From the IMG/VR virus record IMGVR_UViG_3300046467_001179, positions 1-22,324 of that record: a DNA stretch of 22,324 bases; one strand, 5' to 3'. The position numbers were made by a program, and so were the translations under genes. This DNA is from a virus. This document shows positions 10,301-17,119 of this stretch, piece by piece (the stretch's first letter is position 1; each line of letters begins with the position of its first letter). Below the pieces are notes generated by a model that saw only the letters and a list, made by a program, of their open reading frames with translations, was not told where the DNA came from and did not search any database.

Positions 10301-13300
10301 CATACTGTCCTCTACAGCCTCGCCGCCCTCTTTGGACTTCTTCCCAAAAATGTCCTCAAAAATATCAAAGAAGATTTGTCCGATCTCCTTGAAAACGGCA
10401 ACAATGTTATTCCAAGCCACCTTCAATGTATCAAAAGCACCACCAGCAGCATTTTTAAACTTGCCGAGATTCTGAACAATAAACATGATTGCTGCACCCA
10501 GTATAATCATGATAGCCATAATTCCTGTACTCATCATAGCGATCTTCACAGCCTTCAAAGACGCCTTCCACGCTACCTTAAATACGGTAGCTGACAGAAC
10601 AGCTTGAAGCTTTATCAGCTTGAATGCCCCACCAAAACTCCTTTTAAGGCCACCAGCCATTGTTTTACCAGCTGCCTTCCAACCACCCGTCATGAATCCT
10701 TTAGCCTTTAAAGACTGAGCTTTAACCGCATTCCAAGCCGTATTAAATGGCTTCGTTATACCAGATTTAATGCTAGGTCCAATTTTAGCAAGACTATCGG
10801 TCATCTTTTTAGCGCTAGGACCAGGCATCACTCCTTTTTGAAACTGACCTGCTCCGGGCATGCCTTTGGGAATCCTAGCCTGAACGGGTTTGAAGCCCTT
10901 CATGTACGTAGCTGCCTTGCTGGATTGTGTCTTAAGGCTAGTAGTAGTATTCTTAAACTTCTTTTTAAAGTTGCTTTCCCACCTGTTTACATCATCAGTA
11001 CTATTCTGCCATATATTCTGACGAGCCCTGCGTGAATCCCTCAGTGCCTTTTCTTGAGCCTTATAAGACTTCTTATACTTATCAGTGGCGCCTTTATCTG
11101 GAGCTGGCATCGCAGGGCCATGCATACCATCTCCAAGGCCACCAGAGGCAGTACTGAATCCTCCAGCAGCACCGGCACTTGCATCACTCAAAACATTAGC
11201 GCTTATTTTCTGCATTTCGCCCATGCCGGAATTCATTATGCTTTGATCGGCTCTAATAGATTTAAAAGTATCTAAAATGCCTTTACCTGCATTTTTGACC
11301 TTGCCACCAACAGCAACCCAGCCAGTACCAAACCTTCTAAGAACCGGCATGCTATCACCAGCCATAGCTTTAGAAAGCATCAAGCTTCTAGTCAAATCCT
11401 TCATTCTAGGCAATACGCCAGCCGCCACCCTACCTATACTGCTAATCGCAACAGATGACTGACCAAAAATAAACGCCACAGGACCAAGAGCGGCAGCAAG
11501 CAAACCAACTACAAGAATAACCTGCTTGACAACAGGACTCATATTTTGCATAGCCTGAATCCATTCCCTGATCTTAGGAATAATACCTCTAATGGTATCA
11601 AAGAACTCTGTACCAATATCCAAGAGAAGGTCTCTAATATCGTTACGAACAAGCTGCATCATCATCGCAGGCCCGCCCATCACAGCATCGAACTCTTGGG
11701 TGAACTGTTTACCGGCACTAGAAGCACCCATGAAGTCAATCACCATAGCTTTCATCGGAGGGCTCAAATCTTCCAGAGACCTATTCAAAGCCATAGAACG
11801 CTGTTGTGCATCTAAGAATGTAAGTTGCGTATCCTCACCAGCTATTTTTACATTATGAATATCAAGCAAGAACTTCTCTATTGAATCTTCAGTATCAAAA
11901 GCATTCTTAAACTGCTCTCTTAATGCTTTATCATCAACCGCATTCGACATGGCATTTGCAATATCACCCTGTCCTATGTTTCTAAATATTTGGCCAACAT
12001 CCTTAACATTATCCGCAAAAGACCCCAAAGCCAAAGTCGTAGCATAAATACGTGAAGCCTGACGCTTTCCAACCATCTCACCCAGATAGACCAGAGCCTG
12101 CTCATCAGAAGCCTCTTTGGAAATCAGTGCCATATTCTCAGACATTTTGAAAAGCATCATATTGCCAATACCGAGATCCTTATGGAACCCAGAACCAAGC
12201 TCATTACTCAACTGAGCTGACAACTCAACGACCTTAGACGTTGGATTAACCATCCTCTGCAAAGCAAACTTCAAAGCGTGAGCAGACTCAGTAGCATTCA
12301 AACCAGACTGCCGCATACCACCAATAACACCAGACAAGAATACAAGATCAATACCAGCAGCCTTAGCAGCCGGCGACACCTGAGGGAACGCTTCAGCCAA
12401 ATCCTTCAAGGACAAAGCAGTCATGTTCTCAACAAGGTTGAACTTAGCAAGCATACCGCGAACAACATCAATCTTAGGTACAAGCTCCGTTATCGCCTCA
12501 CCAAATTCATCAACTTCACCTGTTGCTTTATGAGTATCACCAATAACACCAGCAAGGTTGGCAACAAAATCACGCCCAACCTGAGCAGACACCTGACCAA
12601 CATGCTCCAACTTGAGCGTTAGTTCTGCATACATAGAAGCCGTATGTGCTAGATCGTCACCACCACCAAGCATCTTCTTGCCCATCTGAGCAAAATCAGA
12701 TGTCAACGCAGCAACTATACTCCTAGAAACACCCAACTGAGTAGAGAGAGCATGCATCCTTGTACGAAGCCTCTCTTCAGCATCACCTGTTAAACCCAGA
12801 ATCTTCTTAGTTCTAACAAACTGCTTCTCAAAAGCCTCAAACGCCTGCGTAGCCGAACGCAACATAATACCAAGAGGCGCCGTGATACCGACAATCATCT
12901 GACGACCAACCCACTGAAGGTCCTTAGACTTCTTCAACATCAAGTTAGTGACATTTCTTAAATCAGTGCCCAACTTCCGCAACGGAAGACCAGACATTTG
13001 CTTGCGTGCTATAACTATTTGTTTTGAATAAGTACGCCAAGCAGCGCTACCAAGTGTTGTTTCTTTTCTGGCTGCTTTAAGATTGCCAACCTGACTTCTA
13101 ATTTCATTCCTGAAGACCTTGTTATTTCTAACAAGCATCTTCATAGTTGTGGCTTGCCCGAAGAAGATCTTCTGAAGATCCTTAGCCGTTCCCTCCAGTT
13201 TGGGGAAGGCGTTAGCCAACTGCATAGAAGCATCTTTAACTTCTATAGTGTTTGCTTTGAGCTTGAGTACAGACGAACGAAGCTGGCCCAGCTCGTTTAA

Positions 13301-13348
13301 GCCGCCAACTTTAACCCTAAACTCTAAGTTCGTCTCACCTGAAGCCAT
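7394..13348 (-). CDS. Tail tape measure protein
   Basis: At 1984 aa this is the longest gene and has the classic tape-measure layout. The N-terminus (NLEFRVKVGGLNELGQL) and a helical region lead into a TP901-type core at about residues 130-420 (ITAPLGIMLRSATQAFEAFE, DLAEAFPQVSPAAKAAGID). Hydrophobic, probably membrane-active segments lie at about 603-630 (ILVVGLLAAALGPVAFIFG), 939-963 (IMIILGAAIMFIV) and 1033-1156. A charged coiled coil covers about 1326-1490. The C-terminus carries Gly-rich repeats and the common tape-measure motif MVPVMAHGGEYVMSAKAVQN near 1890-1912. It sits directly after the tail chaperones, starting at ATG 13348 behind AGGTGTG. At the usual 0.15 nm per residue it predicts a tail near 300 nm, unusually long. 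No separate lytic domain was recognised. Confidence 0.95.
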   Translation of the reverse strand: MASGETNLEFRVKVGGLNELGQLRSSVLKLKANTIEVKDASMQLANAFPKLEGTAKDLQKIFFGQATTMKMLVRNNKVFRNEIRSQVGNLKAARKETTLGSAAWRTYSKQIVIARKQMSGLPLRKLGTDLRNVTNLMLKKSKDLQWVGRQMIVGITAPLGIMLRSATQAFEAFEKQFVRTKKILGLTGDAEERLRTRMHALSTQLGVSRSIVAALTSDFAQMGKKMLGGGDDLAHTASMYAELTLKLEHVGQVSAQVGRDFVANLAGVIGDTHKATGEVDEFGEAITELVPKIDVVRGMLAKFNLVENMTALSLKDLAEAFPQVSPAAKAAGIDLVFLSGVIGGMRQSGLNATESAHALKFALQRMVNPTSKVVELSAQLSNELGSGFHKDLGIGNMMLFKMSENMALISKEASDEQALVYLGEMVGKRQASRIYATTLALGSFADNVKDVGQIFRNIGQGDIANAMSNAVDDKALREQFKNAFDTEDSIEKFLLDIHNVKIAGEDTQLTFLDAQQRSMALNRSLEDLSPPMKAMVIDFMGASSAGKQFTQEFDAVMGGPAMMMQLVRNDIRDLLLDIGTEFFDTIRGIIPKIREWIQAMQNMSPVVKQVILVVGLLAAALGPVAFIFGQSSVAISSIGRVAAGVLPRMKDLTRSLMLSKAMAGDSMPVLRRFGTGWVAVGGKVKNAGKGILDTFKSIRADQSIMNSGMGEMQKISANVLSDASAGAAGGFSTASGGLGDGMHGPAMPAPDKGATDKYKKSYKAQEKALRDSRRARQNIWQNSTDDVNRWESNFKKKFKNTTTSLKTQSSKAATYMKGFKPVQARIPKGMPGAGQFQKGVMPGPSAKKMTDSLAKIGPSIKSGITKPFNTAWNAVKAQSLKAKGFMTGGWKAAGKTMAGGLKRSFGGAFKLIKLQAVLSATVFKVAWKASLKAVKIAMMSTGIMAIMIILGAAIMFIVQNLGKFKNAAGGAFDTLKVAWNNIVAVFKEIGQIFFDIFEDIFGKKSKEGGEAVEDSMSGVASVLQGLANVALWFSRIFRKVFLTILPPIIRGVLTVISYVAKGIGFVLSWLADNWRAIAKVVIQVVYWIVKILEYLLDTVLIIVTGIIKVVQFLATPFFWVVNTVIVPVLQVAMGALDKLLEVVIFVVRETVKAFLWLGDKLTPVINGMLSGINDLGGALNWATGGLLGWDFDFNIEDQLKDMRTDADDMFDVIQSGRENVNDWIQGDSLKEAGEAIAEGFDNGLQAVTDSLTTVVGWDLARTTRDALLGVVDGADFAGQLTDAHIEGAKDAEDEVADVYENAAAAGATEAAQTLAKELRKIQGEWVTKVKSKFQKEMKKIADSAMKAFEAYGKVYLAAYDTRISVINDTIKAEKELTKTVEYESARRELLARMSLDKENFIRNRALAIYEGRIEDARNLAVKFSMSTAKGETDVSKIDTNRADYLLDLKRKAAIKEIQEAKAHAAELLKIEKDILSDHLADLQERLPQNAAEWQQYVDDVNGYLTTGMARVFGPEAASAKSIEDFAQIVDGELRGKFAELFDDAGVIDEKVTNVGPIVQRQVDGWLGTFETFHADAAGEMTRMFDEVEQAWIDDLNWEIIAFSWANGREKLLNTILPLVAELALLKDGAIEAVDSMADGVEASVDRINTAVSSVDPSPLGMGPGSRGGAGGGGWFGGSSAGGLQGRRDFTNLDTGAGIGAGVGVRRDFTNLDTGAGIGVTSQAQGFQGSGWATPSASSFIPGISLSDSEKDREWGWTDKPTVNLSTALTDSERDREEGWTNKHIGSFTGGKPWADTGDWDFVEVGRDIGSHVGSAAASAAGAVWDASWLSSPIDSAKSFGSGVASAASGIGGAYWDASWMSSLSGMFGKYNGGVVKAQYGKYLGGFQSSMVPVMAHGGEYVMSAKAVQNIGLSKLEGMNHTKNYQGGGGSGTNIFVENFIGEPEWFEGMMGEYNVNVAPKNERSRGLESRKISSMADNNRRGRV
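8196..8293 (-). repeat. 41-bp perfect direct repeat (57-bp period) in the tape measure gene
   Basis: The plus-strand segment beginning CCTATACCAGCACCAGTG occurs at 8196-8236 and again at 8253-8293, identical over 41 bases. The 57-base spacing keeps frame (19 codons) and duplicates the peptide RRDFTNLDTGAGIG. Just downstream (about 7990-8130) an imperfect repeat encodes SDSEKDREWGWTDKP and TDSERDREEGWTNKH. This linker region seems prone to slippage or duplication. Confidence 0.9.
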
Positions 13349-13365
13349 ACATCACACCTAGTATA

Positions 13366-13734
13366 TTATCCCACATCAACGCTTTCATAACCAAGCCCGA
13401 TGGGTAAATGTGTGATAGTAAATTCGCTGTCCAAATCTAAGTCAGCAGAAGAACCTGAGCCTCCTCCCAGATCCTCAAGATCTGTCATAGAGTCGTACTC
13501 GCCTAGCCCCTCTCCTGTAACTACCCTAGCCAACAAATCATAATCATTATGTCGTCTGAACCTTGACATATCAACGATATGTATAAGTTCAGGCAATGAT
13601 AATTCAAGCTCTATGTCTAATATGCTTTTCCAAGCCCCAACGGAGACAAATGCCTCCAAAACGAGATGATGGAGAGGGAAGTCGCTCCAACCTGCTTGTT
13701 GCGAAGCGACTTCACCTCCCCCTCCATCTATCCG
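13366..13734 (-). CDS. Tail assembly chaperone frameshift extension (gpT-like part of a gpG-T fusion)
   Basis: This frame has no good start: no ATG near its 5' end, and the first plausible initiator is a TTG at 13659 without clear ribosome site. It continues without a stop from the end of the upstream chaperone gene, one frame back. Re-reading base 13734 gives RIDGGGGEVASQQAGWSDFP and then HHLVLEAFVSVGAWKSIL, continuing to the TAA at 13366. The full fusion would be 227 aa (105 + 122). The GW..DFPLHHL-type motif right after the junction resembles the start of other frameshifted chaperone extensions. The acidic, Ser/Gly-rich tail (GGGSGSSADLDLDSEF) is not recognised. Lambda gpGT recruits tail tube subunits to the tape measure; the same job is inferred here. 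Confidence 0.85.
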   Translation of the reverse strand, partial: RIDGGGGEVASQQAGWSDFPLHHLVLEAFVSVGAWKSILDIELELSLPELIHIVDMSRFRRHNDYDLLARVVTGEGLGEYDSMTDLEDLGGGSGSSADLDLDSEFTITHLPIGLGYESVDVG

Positions 13735-13740
13735 TTTGGG
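13668..13740 (-). promoter_or_regulatory. Programmed -1 ribosomal frameshift site: slippery heptamer plus stem-loop
   Basis: On the minus strand 13740-13734 reads C CCA AAC in the phase of the upstream gene, a canonical X XXY YYZ slippery heptamer. The zero-frame stop TAG follows one codon later (13730-13728). Five bases past the heptamer an inverted repeat begins: 13728-13722 pairs with 13674-13668 (7 bp, GATGGAG/CTCCATC) and 13713-13705 pairs with 13686-13678 (9 bp, GAAGTCGCT/AGCGACTTC). The internal loop is asymmetric and the apical loop is 18 nt. Both pairings were checked base by base. The spacing and stem strength suit a frameshift-stimulating hairpin. Confidence 0.88.
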
Positions 13741-14048
13741 TCTTCTGCAACCTCATTGCCCATACTGGCAGCCATTAAGGCACCAAAGCACTTGAGGTCT
13801 AAAGCATCTTCGAGAGCATCTTCATCATTAGCTAAATCAGGATCAACCTTCTGCAGAGCGATTGCGGCTGCAGATACCATATTATCAATATCTGCATCAG
13901 AAAGGCCCGCTTCACTATCGACATTTAACTTATCCGCAATTTTCATAAAACTACGGAGCTGCCTGATAGTGAGCGGGAATACCTTCCTGTTCACACCGTC
14001 TGCAAAAGCAATATCCTGACCTTCTCGTAGGTCTTTATTTACAGCCAT
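13728..14048 (-). CDS. Tail assembly chaperone, short form (gpG-like)
   Basis: This 106-aa, mainly helical, acidic protein lies between the major tail protein and the tape measure, the standard slot for the lambda gpG-type chaperone. It has no catalytic motif; it begins MAVNKDLREGQDIAFADG and ends EVAEDPNG. Most ribosomes should stop at 13728, giving the short form, while a minority slip one codon earlier into the extension frame. It starts at ATG 14048 behind AAAGGTG. It has its own promoter candidate, the only sizeable gap in the tail cluster being just upstream. The role is inferred from position, size and the frameshift arrangement. Confidence 0.85.
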   Translation of the reverse strand: MAVNKDLREGQDIAFADGVNRKVFPLTIRQLRSFMKIADKLNVDSEAGLSDADIDNMVSAAAIALQKVDPDLANDEDALEDALDLKCFGALMAASMGNEVAEDPNG

Positions 14049-14072
14049 TTAATTTTCACACCTTTCATTAAG

Positions 14073-14093
14073 TGGTAGATGATCATTCTACCA
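14073..14093. repeat. 7-bp inverted repeat over a -10 element, possible operator
   Basis: TGGTAGA (14073-14079) and TCTACCA (14087-14093) are perfect inverted copies separated by 7 bases that include the self-complementary TGATCA. The repeat covers the -10 hexamer and the expected start of the neighbouring promoter. A regulator could bind here, or it may form a hairpin at the transcript's 5' end. No regulator gene is in the window. Confidence 0.5.
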
Positions 14094-14113
14094 TATTTTT
14101 ATAACCAGATCAA
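14085..14113 (-). promoter_or_regulatory. Promoter candidate for the tail chaperone / tape measure block
   Basis: Minus strand: -35 TTGATC (14113-14108), a 17-base spacer, and -10 TAGAAT (14090-14085) preceded by the extended TGG. Transcription would start near 14078, giving a leader of about 30 bases that contains the chaperone ribosome site. It lies in the 78-bp gap after the major tail protein. Sigma-70-like, judged by eye. Confidence 0.6.
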
Positions 14114-14126
14114 GCATTACCCCGAG

Positions 14127-14726
14127 TTACGAGAGAGTTACTTGATCTTGAATCTTACCATACTCGTAACCGACATCAGCAGCGTTGGGCAGAATCCTGA
14201 ACTCAACAGGGAACGCCACAGCTTCTGACCGCTTCATCGAATGCGAACTTGCCGAATACGATACAGCGCGCTTGGTCTGAAATGTACGAGTCTTGGTTGC
14301 AGCAGCAGTCGTTCCCGGCGCATTGCCGATAACCTGCACAACCTTCTCATACGGATATACGTTTTCAATACCAAACTTGAATGTCTGCGATGCCGAAGCA
14401 CCAGAAAGCGTATCCAAATCAGTCACGATGTCTGCAGTTGCTGAATCAGACGCAGCCACGGTAGAATTGTAGTTCCATGCGTGGGCAAGATTAACCAAGG
14501 TCGCCTCAGCGAAAGTTGTCTTCATCATCACTTTCACACGGGACTGAATAACCTTTGCAGCATCACCAAACTGATCGACTTCAATGTCAACCATGTCAGG
14601 CTCCCAAGACAGCTCAACGCCATCAATAGTAGCACCAACGTCTGGACAAGCTGAAAAGGCAGTGCCTGCTTCTCCAACTGCTACGGTTGCTTCACCAACT
14701 ACAATATTTGCAGTAGTAATTGCCAT
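14127..14726 (-). CDS. Major tail protein (tail tube subunit)
   Basis: This 199-aa, beta-rich, Ala/Thr-rich protein opens MAITTANIVVGEATVAVGEA, a style common in siphophage tube proteins. Its middle (VELSWEPDMVDIEVDQFGD) resembles the conserved tube segment that describes the contact with neighbouring subunits. It sits after the connector genes and before the tail chaperones, the expected place. It has the best ribosome site in the window, AGGAGG at 14740-14735, eight bases before the ATG, as expected for a structural protein made in many copies. No Ig-like extra domain is seen at the C-terminus. The tube role is inferred from length, composition and gene order. Confidence 0.85.
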   Translation of the reverse strand: MAITTANIVVGEATVAVGEAGTAFSACPDVGATIDGVELSWEPDMVDIEVDQFGDAAKVIQSRVKVMMKTTFAEATLVNLAHAWNYNSTVAASDSATADIVTDLDTLSGASASQTFKFGIENVYPYEKVVQVIGNAPGTTAAATKTRTFQTKRAVSYSASSHSMKRSEAVAFPVEFRILPNAADVGYEYGKIQDQVTLS

Positions 14727-14741
14727 TATGTTTTCCTCCTA

Positions 14742-14942
14742 TTATTCTAGAGTAAACAAACATTTACCACGTTTGTCTCTCCATCTTGATATTTTTATTG
14801 CGTGCTCTAAAGGCACTTCATCTTTGCGGCTTCCCACTCCCCTAGAGTTCTGCCACTCAAATTCATGAGTGGATCCCCCTACGCGAGCAACAAAACCTGA
14901 TGTCTTTCCCACATACGTAATAGAAGTATATCTTACTTTCAT
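14742..14942 (-). CDS. Small conserved-looking phage protein of unknown function
   Basis: The product is 66 aa, basic and beta-rich, starting MKVRYTSITYVGKTSGF and ending RWRDKRGKCLFTLE. Small proteins of this style (beta strands, a polar middle, then a short helix ending in a strand) are frequent among actinophage head and tail genes, but I cannot name a family. It lies 12 bases after the tail terminator and 15 bases before the major tail protein, so it is co-transcribed with tail genes. There is no strong ribosome site before ATG 14942. A structural or assembly accessory is plausible. YVGK alone is not enough to call a GIY-YIG nuclease. Confidence 0.6.
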   Translation of the reverse strand: MKVRYTSITYVGKTSGFVARVGGSTHEFEWQNSRGVGSRKDEVPLEHAIKISRWRDKRGKCLFTLE

Positions 14943-14954
14943 TATTATTGCGAA

Positions 14955-15413
14955 TCAATCTGTCACGTACATGACTGAAAAGTCTAGTTGGATTGCGTAC
15001 CAACCCTCCTTTTCAAGAGGTTCAGTAGTTCTAGATCTCAACAATCTTGAACTCAATACTCGATTTTTAACACTATTTGTATTAGTAGTGGACGTTACAG
15101 TAGCATCTGTACCCGGTCCCCTTGGACCCCCACCAACATCAAACATACTAATAATCTTATTAGTAATCCTAAAACAGCGATCTGCCTCCGAATCATAAAT
15201 ATGATAACGGAGAGTATCTTCTCGTATCATATAAGAACTACTCTCAATATGACCCGGTATCCAATAATAAATTATAAACGGCGGAGTTTGACTACTGGGG
15301 GCAACCATAGGAAAGATATCCATCGTTGTTCCAGCCACAGTTGCCAACTCCGAATTGGTTTTCAATGCAGTATTAAAGTCGTATGCGATAATCTGATCAC
15401 CAAATACCGGCAT
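14955..15413 (-). CDS. Tail terminator / tail completion protein
   Basis: This 152-aa protein occupies the fourth connector position, just before the tail tube gene. Its make-up fits tail terminators of the gp17/gpU type. An N-terminal helix (YDFNTALKTNSELATVAG) is followed by PPFIIYYWIPG, a strand region (SSYMIREDTLRYHIYDS), a helix that would face the ring centre (RCFRITNKIISMF), and a final strand pair ending AIQLDFSVMYVTD. Its start overlaps the previous stop (TAATG), with only a weak ribosome site, suggesting translational coupling. The family is inferred from order and secondary structure pattern. Confidence 0.7.
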   Translation of the reverse strand: MPVFGDQIIAYDFNTALKTNSELATVAGTTMDIFPMVAPSSQTPPFIIYYWIPGHIESSSYMIREDTLRYHIYDSEADRCFRITNKIISMFDVGGGPRGPGTDATVTSTTNTNSVKNRVLSSRLLRSRTTEPLEKEGWYAIQLDFSVMYVTD

Positions 15414-15760
15414 TATCTCGTAATCCTTCCGCTAAAATCTCTCTGCACATTGACAGACATGTCTTTCATTTCATCATTTATAATCTCCACAACTTGATCT
15501 CGTATGGAATCTAATAGACCTTCACTTGAAGATGTCAATGTAATACCCAGACCATCCATGTCTACCTTCCAGTCAAGCTCAAGAGCTTTTTCTCGTCCCG
15601 GGAACGCATCTCTAATGCGACTTTCAATCTGACCAACGGACTGAGAACCATTCGCTGCTAATGATGTGTAGAGTTCAGTTTCAGCAGATTGCAGTTTGCT
15701 TGACATCTGCTTAACTTCGCCATCTTTCACCTTTAAAGAATACCATCCAGGCTTTGCCAT
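15413..15760 (-). CDS. Neck / tail component, HK97 gp10-like
   Basis: The 115-aa protein is helical at the start (VKQMSSKLQSAETELYTSLA), followed by IRDAFPGREKALELDWKVDM and a C-terminal helix ending SVNVQRDFSGRITR. Proteins of this size between the head-closure and tail-terminator genes are usually gp10-like neck components; a long N-terminal helix plus a helix before the last strand is typical. GGAGGCG precedes the ATG, and the start overlaps the previous stop by one base. No enzyme motif is present. The function is assigned from position. Confidence 0.6.
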   Translation of the reverse strand: MAKPGWYSLKVKDGEVKQMSSKLQSAETELYTSLAANGSQSVGQIESRIRDAFPGREKALELDWKVDMDGLGITLTSSSEGLLDSIRDQVVEIINDEMKDMSVNVQRDFSGRITR

Positions 15761-16134
15761 TACTGCGCCTCCGATACAACTCTAGCAGTAATATGTAAAT
15801 GGTGTATGCCACCCGACAGGCCAGTATACTTCATAATAGAAACGATCTCTAATGGACCTGCTTCAATAATATTACCCTTATTATCACGAATATTAAACAA
15901 TCTAGATTTATATGTCACAACACCATTAAAGTGTTTTGGAATATTAATATGATACTGATCAATATCTTTAACATATGGACTCACATCACGTTCATGGCTG
16001 CCCGGTGTCATAAAACCATTAATAGTCTCTGAATAGAAGTAGCTTTTAACTACCTGACCGGCAGAAGAAGTGTTAGAGCTGAGTTGATGAACGTCGATCC
16101 TCTGCGGGAACTTCATATACGTCTGAAAAGCCAT
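15760..16134 (-). CDS. Head closure / head-tail stopper protein
   Basis: The 124-aa product is almost all beta: an opening FPQRIDVHQLS, a middle INGFMTPGSH...VSPYVKDIDQYHINIPKHF, and a C-terminal LEIVSIMKYTGLSGGIHHLHI ending in ITARVV. A small barrel with the final pattern (G-hHhxIxaRxV) is common in stopper proteins of the SPP1 gp16 type, which plug the portal after packaging. It starts two bases after the adaptor stop. The call rests on gene order and fold pattern. Confidence 0.65.
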   Translation of the reverse strand: MAFQTYMKFPQRIDVHQLSSNTSSAGQVVKSYFYSETINGFMTPGSHERDVSPYVKDIDQYHINIPKHFNGVVTYKSRLFNIRDNKGNIIEAGPLEIVSIMKYTGLSGGIHHLHITARVVSEAQ

Positions 16135-16136
16135 GA

Positions 16137-17084
16137 CTATCCCACGTAATCCATTACATAGTGTGTATAGTCCATCAATAGCACATCGGCATCAGTATTG
16201 CCAGTAGATCCATAAAAATCTTGGTCAAACCGATACCGGGTAGTATCCATATCAACAGAATGAATACGATGCCTGCGATACTCGCTGTCATCATTCATTA
16301 AATCTAAAACTAATAATTCAGCAGCATCTCGAACATTATTAGGAACATATCTCCATCCAAAATTACCAGTCACCTTATAATCAGATTTACTATTAAACTT
16401 ATTATGATAAGTTCTAGCAATATAACTTTTTCTAGTATCTGAAACTTTATTTTTAAATCGAACAACATATGAAGAACCGAAGTTCCCCATCGTATTATAC
16501 TTCTCAAGATTGTTCAAGGTAGTATCGCTAGCATCATGAATAGTTTCAGCATCGCTGTCTCCAAAGTCGGCAACTACAGTAGTTAAAGTATCTATGGGAT
16601 ACGGTAAACGCAAAAAACGATTATCGTAGCCATCTATTATAAAACTCTTAGATCCGTAATTATCAAAATCCTGTCCACAATACGTATTGATAATCCTACG
16701 AGCTTTTCTCTCATAGTCTTCAAATTTAGCTCCAAATGTAGCCTGCAAATCTGAGTGATTCGTAAAAAACGTCACCGGCGTAATATAAGGCGTATAAACA
16801 TTAAAATAAGATTCACTCGTATAAGCCGTCGAGCTTATATCGTAAGCAAAGACAACTTTGTGTGCTCCACCCTGTGCCAGTACGAAATTATTAGAATTAG
16901 CAGTAGTTTCTCCAAATACAATTGAATACTCGCCAGCAGCAGTTCTCGTACACGCCGTAGAGGTTTGCACTACACTACTGTCAGCAAACTCATGTGATAA
17001 CGTTGCATTCACCACACTGCTATCAGGATCTGCTCCTAAAGCTAATAAAACTGTTTTACTAGTATTTATCTTTACATCGTCCAT
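16137..17084 (-). CDS. Head-tail adaptor with an extra N-terminal beta domain
   Basis: Residues from about 105 on resemble HK97 gp6-like adaptors: a helix with YERKARRIINTYCGQDF followed by beta strands (FLRLPYPIDTLTTVVADFGD), WRYVPNNVRDAAELLVLDL and an Arg-rich, Asp-rich end. Usual adaptors are near 100-200 aa; this one is 315 aa because about 100 residues of beta-rich sequence (VNATLSHEFADSSVV, GAHKVVFAYDISS) precede it. That part looks like an Ig- or BppU-type domain. It starts at ATG 17084 behind GAGGA. A promoter sits just upstream, so this gene opens the connector-tail unit. Adaptor role is likely; the N-terminal domain's role is unknown. Confidence 0.7.
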   Translation of the reverse strand: MDDVKINTSKTVLLALGADPDSSVVNATLSHEFADSSVVQTSTACTRTAAGEYSIVFGETTANSNNFVLAQGGAHKVVFAYDISSTAYTSESYFNVYTPYITPVTFFTNHSDLQATFGAKFEDYERKARRIINTYCGQDFDNYGSKSFIIDGYDNRFLRLPYPIDTLTTVVADFGDSDAETIHDASDTTLNNLEKYNTMGNFGSSYVVRFKNKVSDTRKSYIARTYHNKFNSKSDYKVTGNFGWRYVPNNVRDAAELLVLDLMNDDSEYRRHRIHSVDMDTTRYRFDQDFYGSTGNTDADVLLMDYTHYVMDYVG

Positions 17085-17101
17085 GGTGTTCCTCTATAGA
17101 A

Positions 17102-17110
17102 ATTATACCA
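17102..17110 (-). promoter_or_regulatory. Extended -10 promoter for the connector and tail genes
   Basis: TGGTATAAT on the minus strand is a perfect -10 hexamer with the extended TGn motif, in the 35-bp gap after dpdA-like. The expected start is near 17095, giving a leader of roughly 10-12 bases with GAGGA just before the ATG. No convincing -35 was found, as is usual for extended -10 promoters. The ten bases ATGGTATAAT differ at one position from the site before the tail chaperone. Confidence 0.6.
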
Positions 17111-17119
17111 TTATCAGCA

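Noticed and set aside
13366-13659. Independent 97-aa gene starting at TTG 13659
   Set aside because: No ribosome site, and the frame continues upstream without a stop to the slippery site, so it is the frameshift extension.
14073-14100. Hairpin followed by a run of T on the plus strand, like a terminator
   Set aside because: The T run serves only plus-strand transcription, and no plus-strand gene precedes it; the repeat fits a promoter-linked operator better.
14742-14942. GIY-YIG or homing nuclease from the YVGK string
   Set aside because: Only one short match and none of the later catalytic residues; 66 aa is too short.
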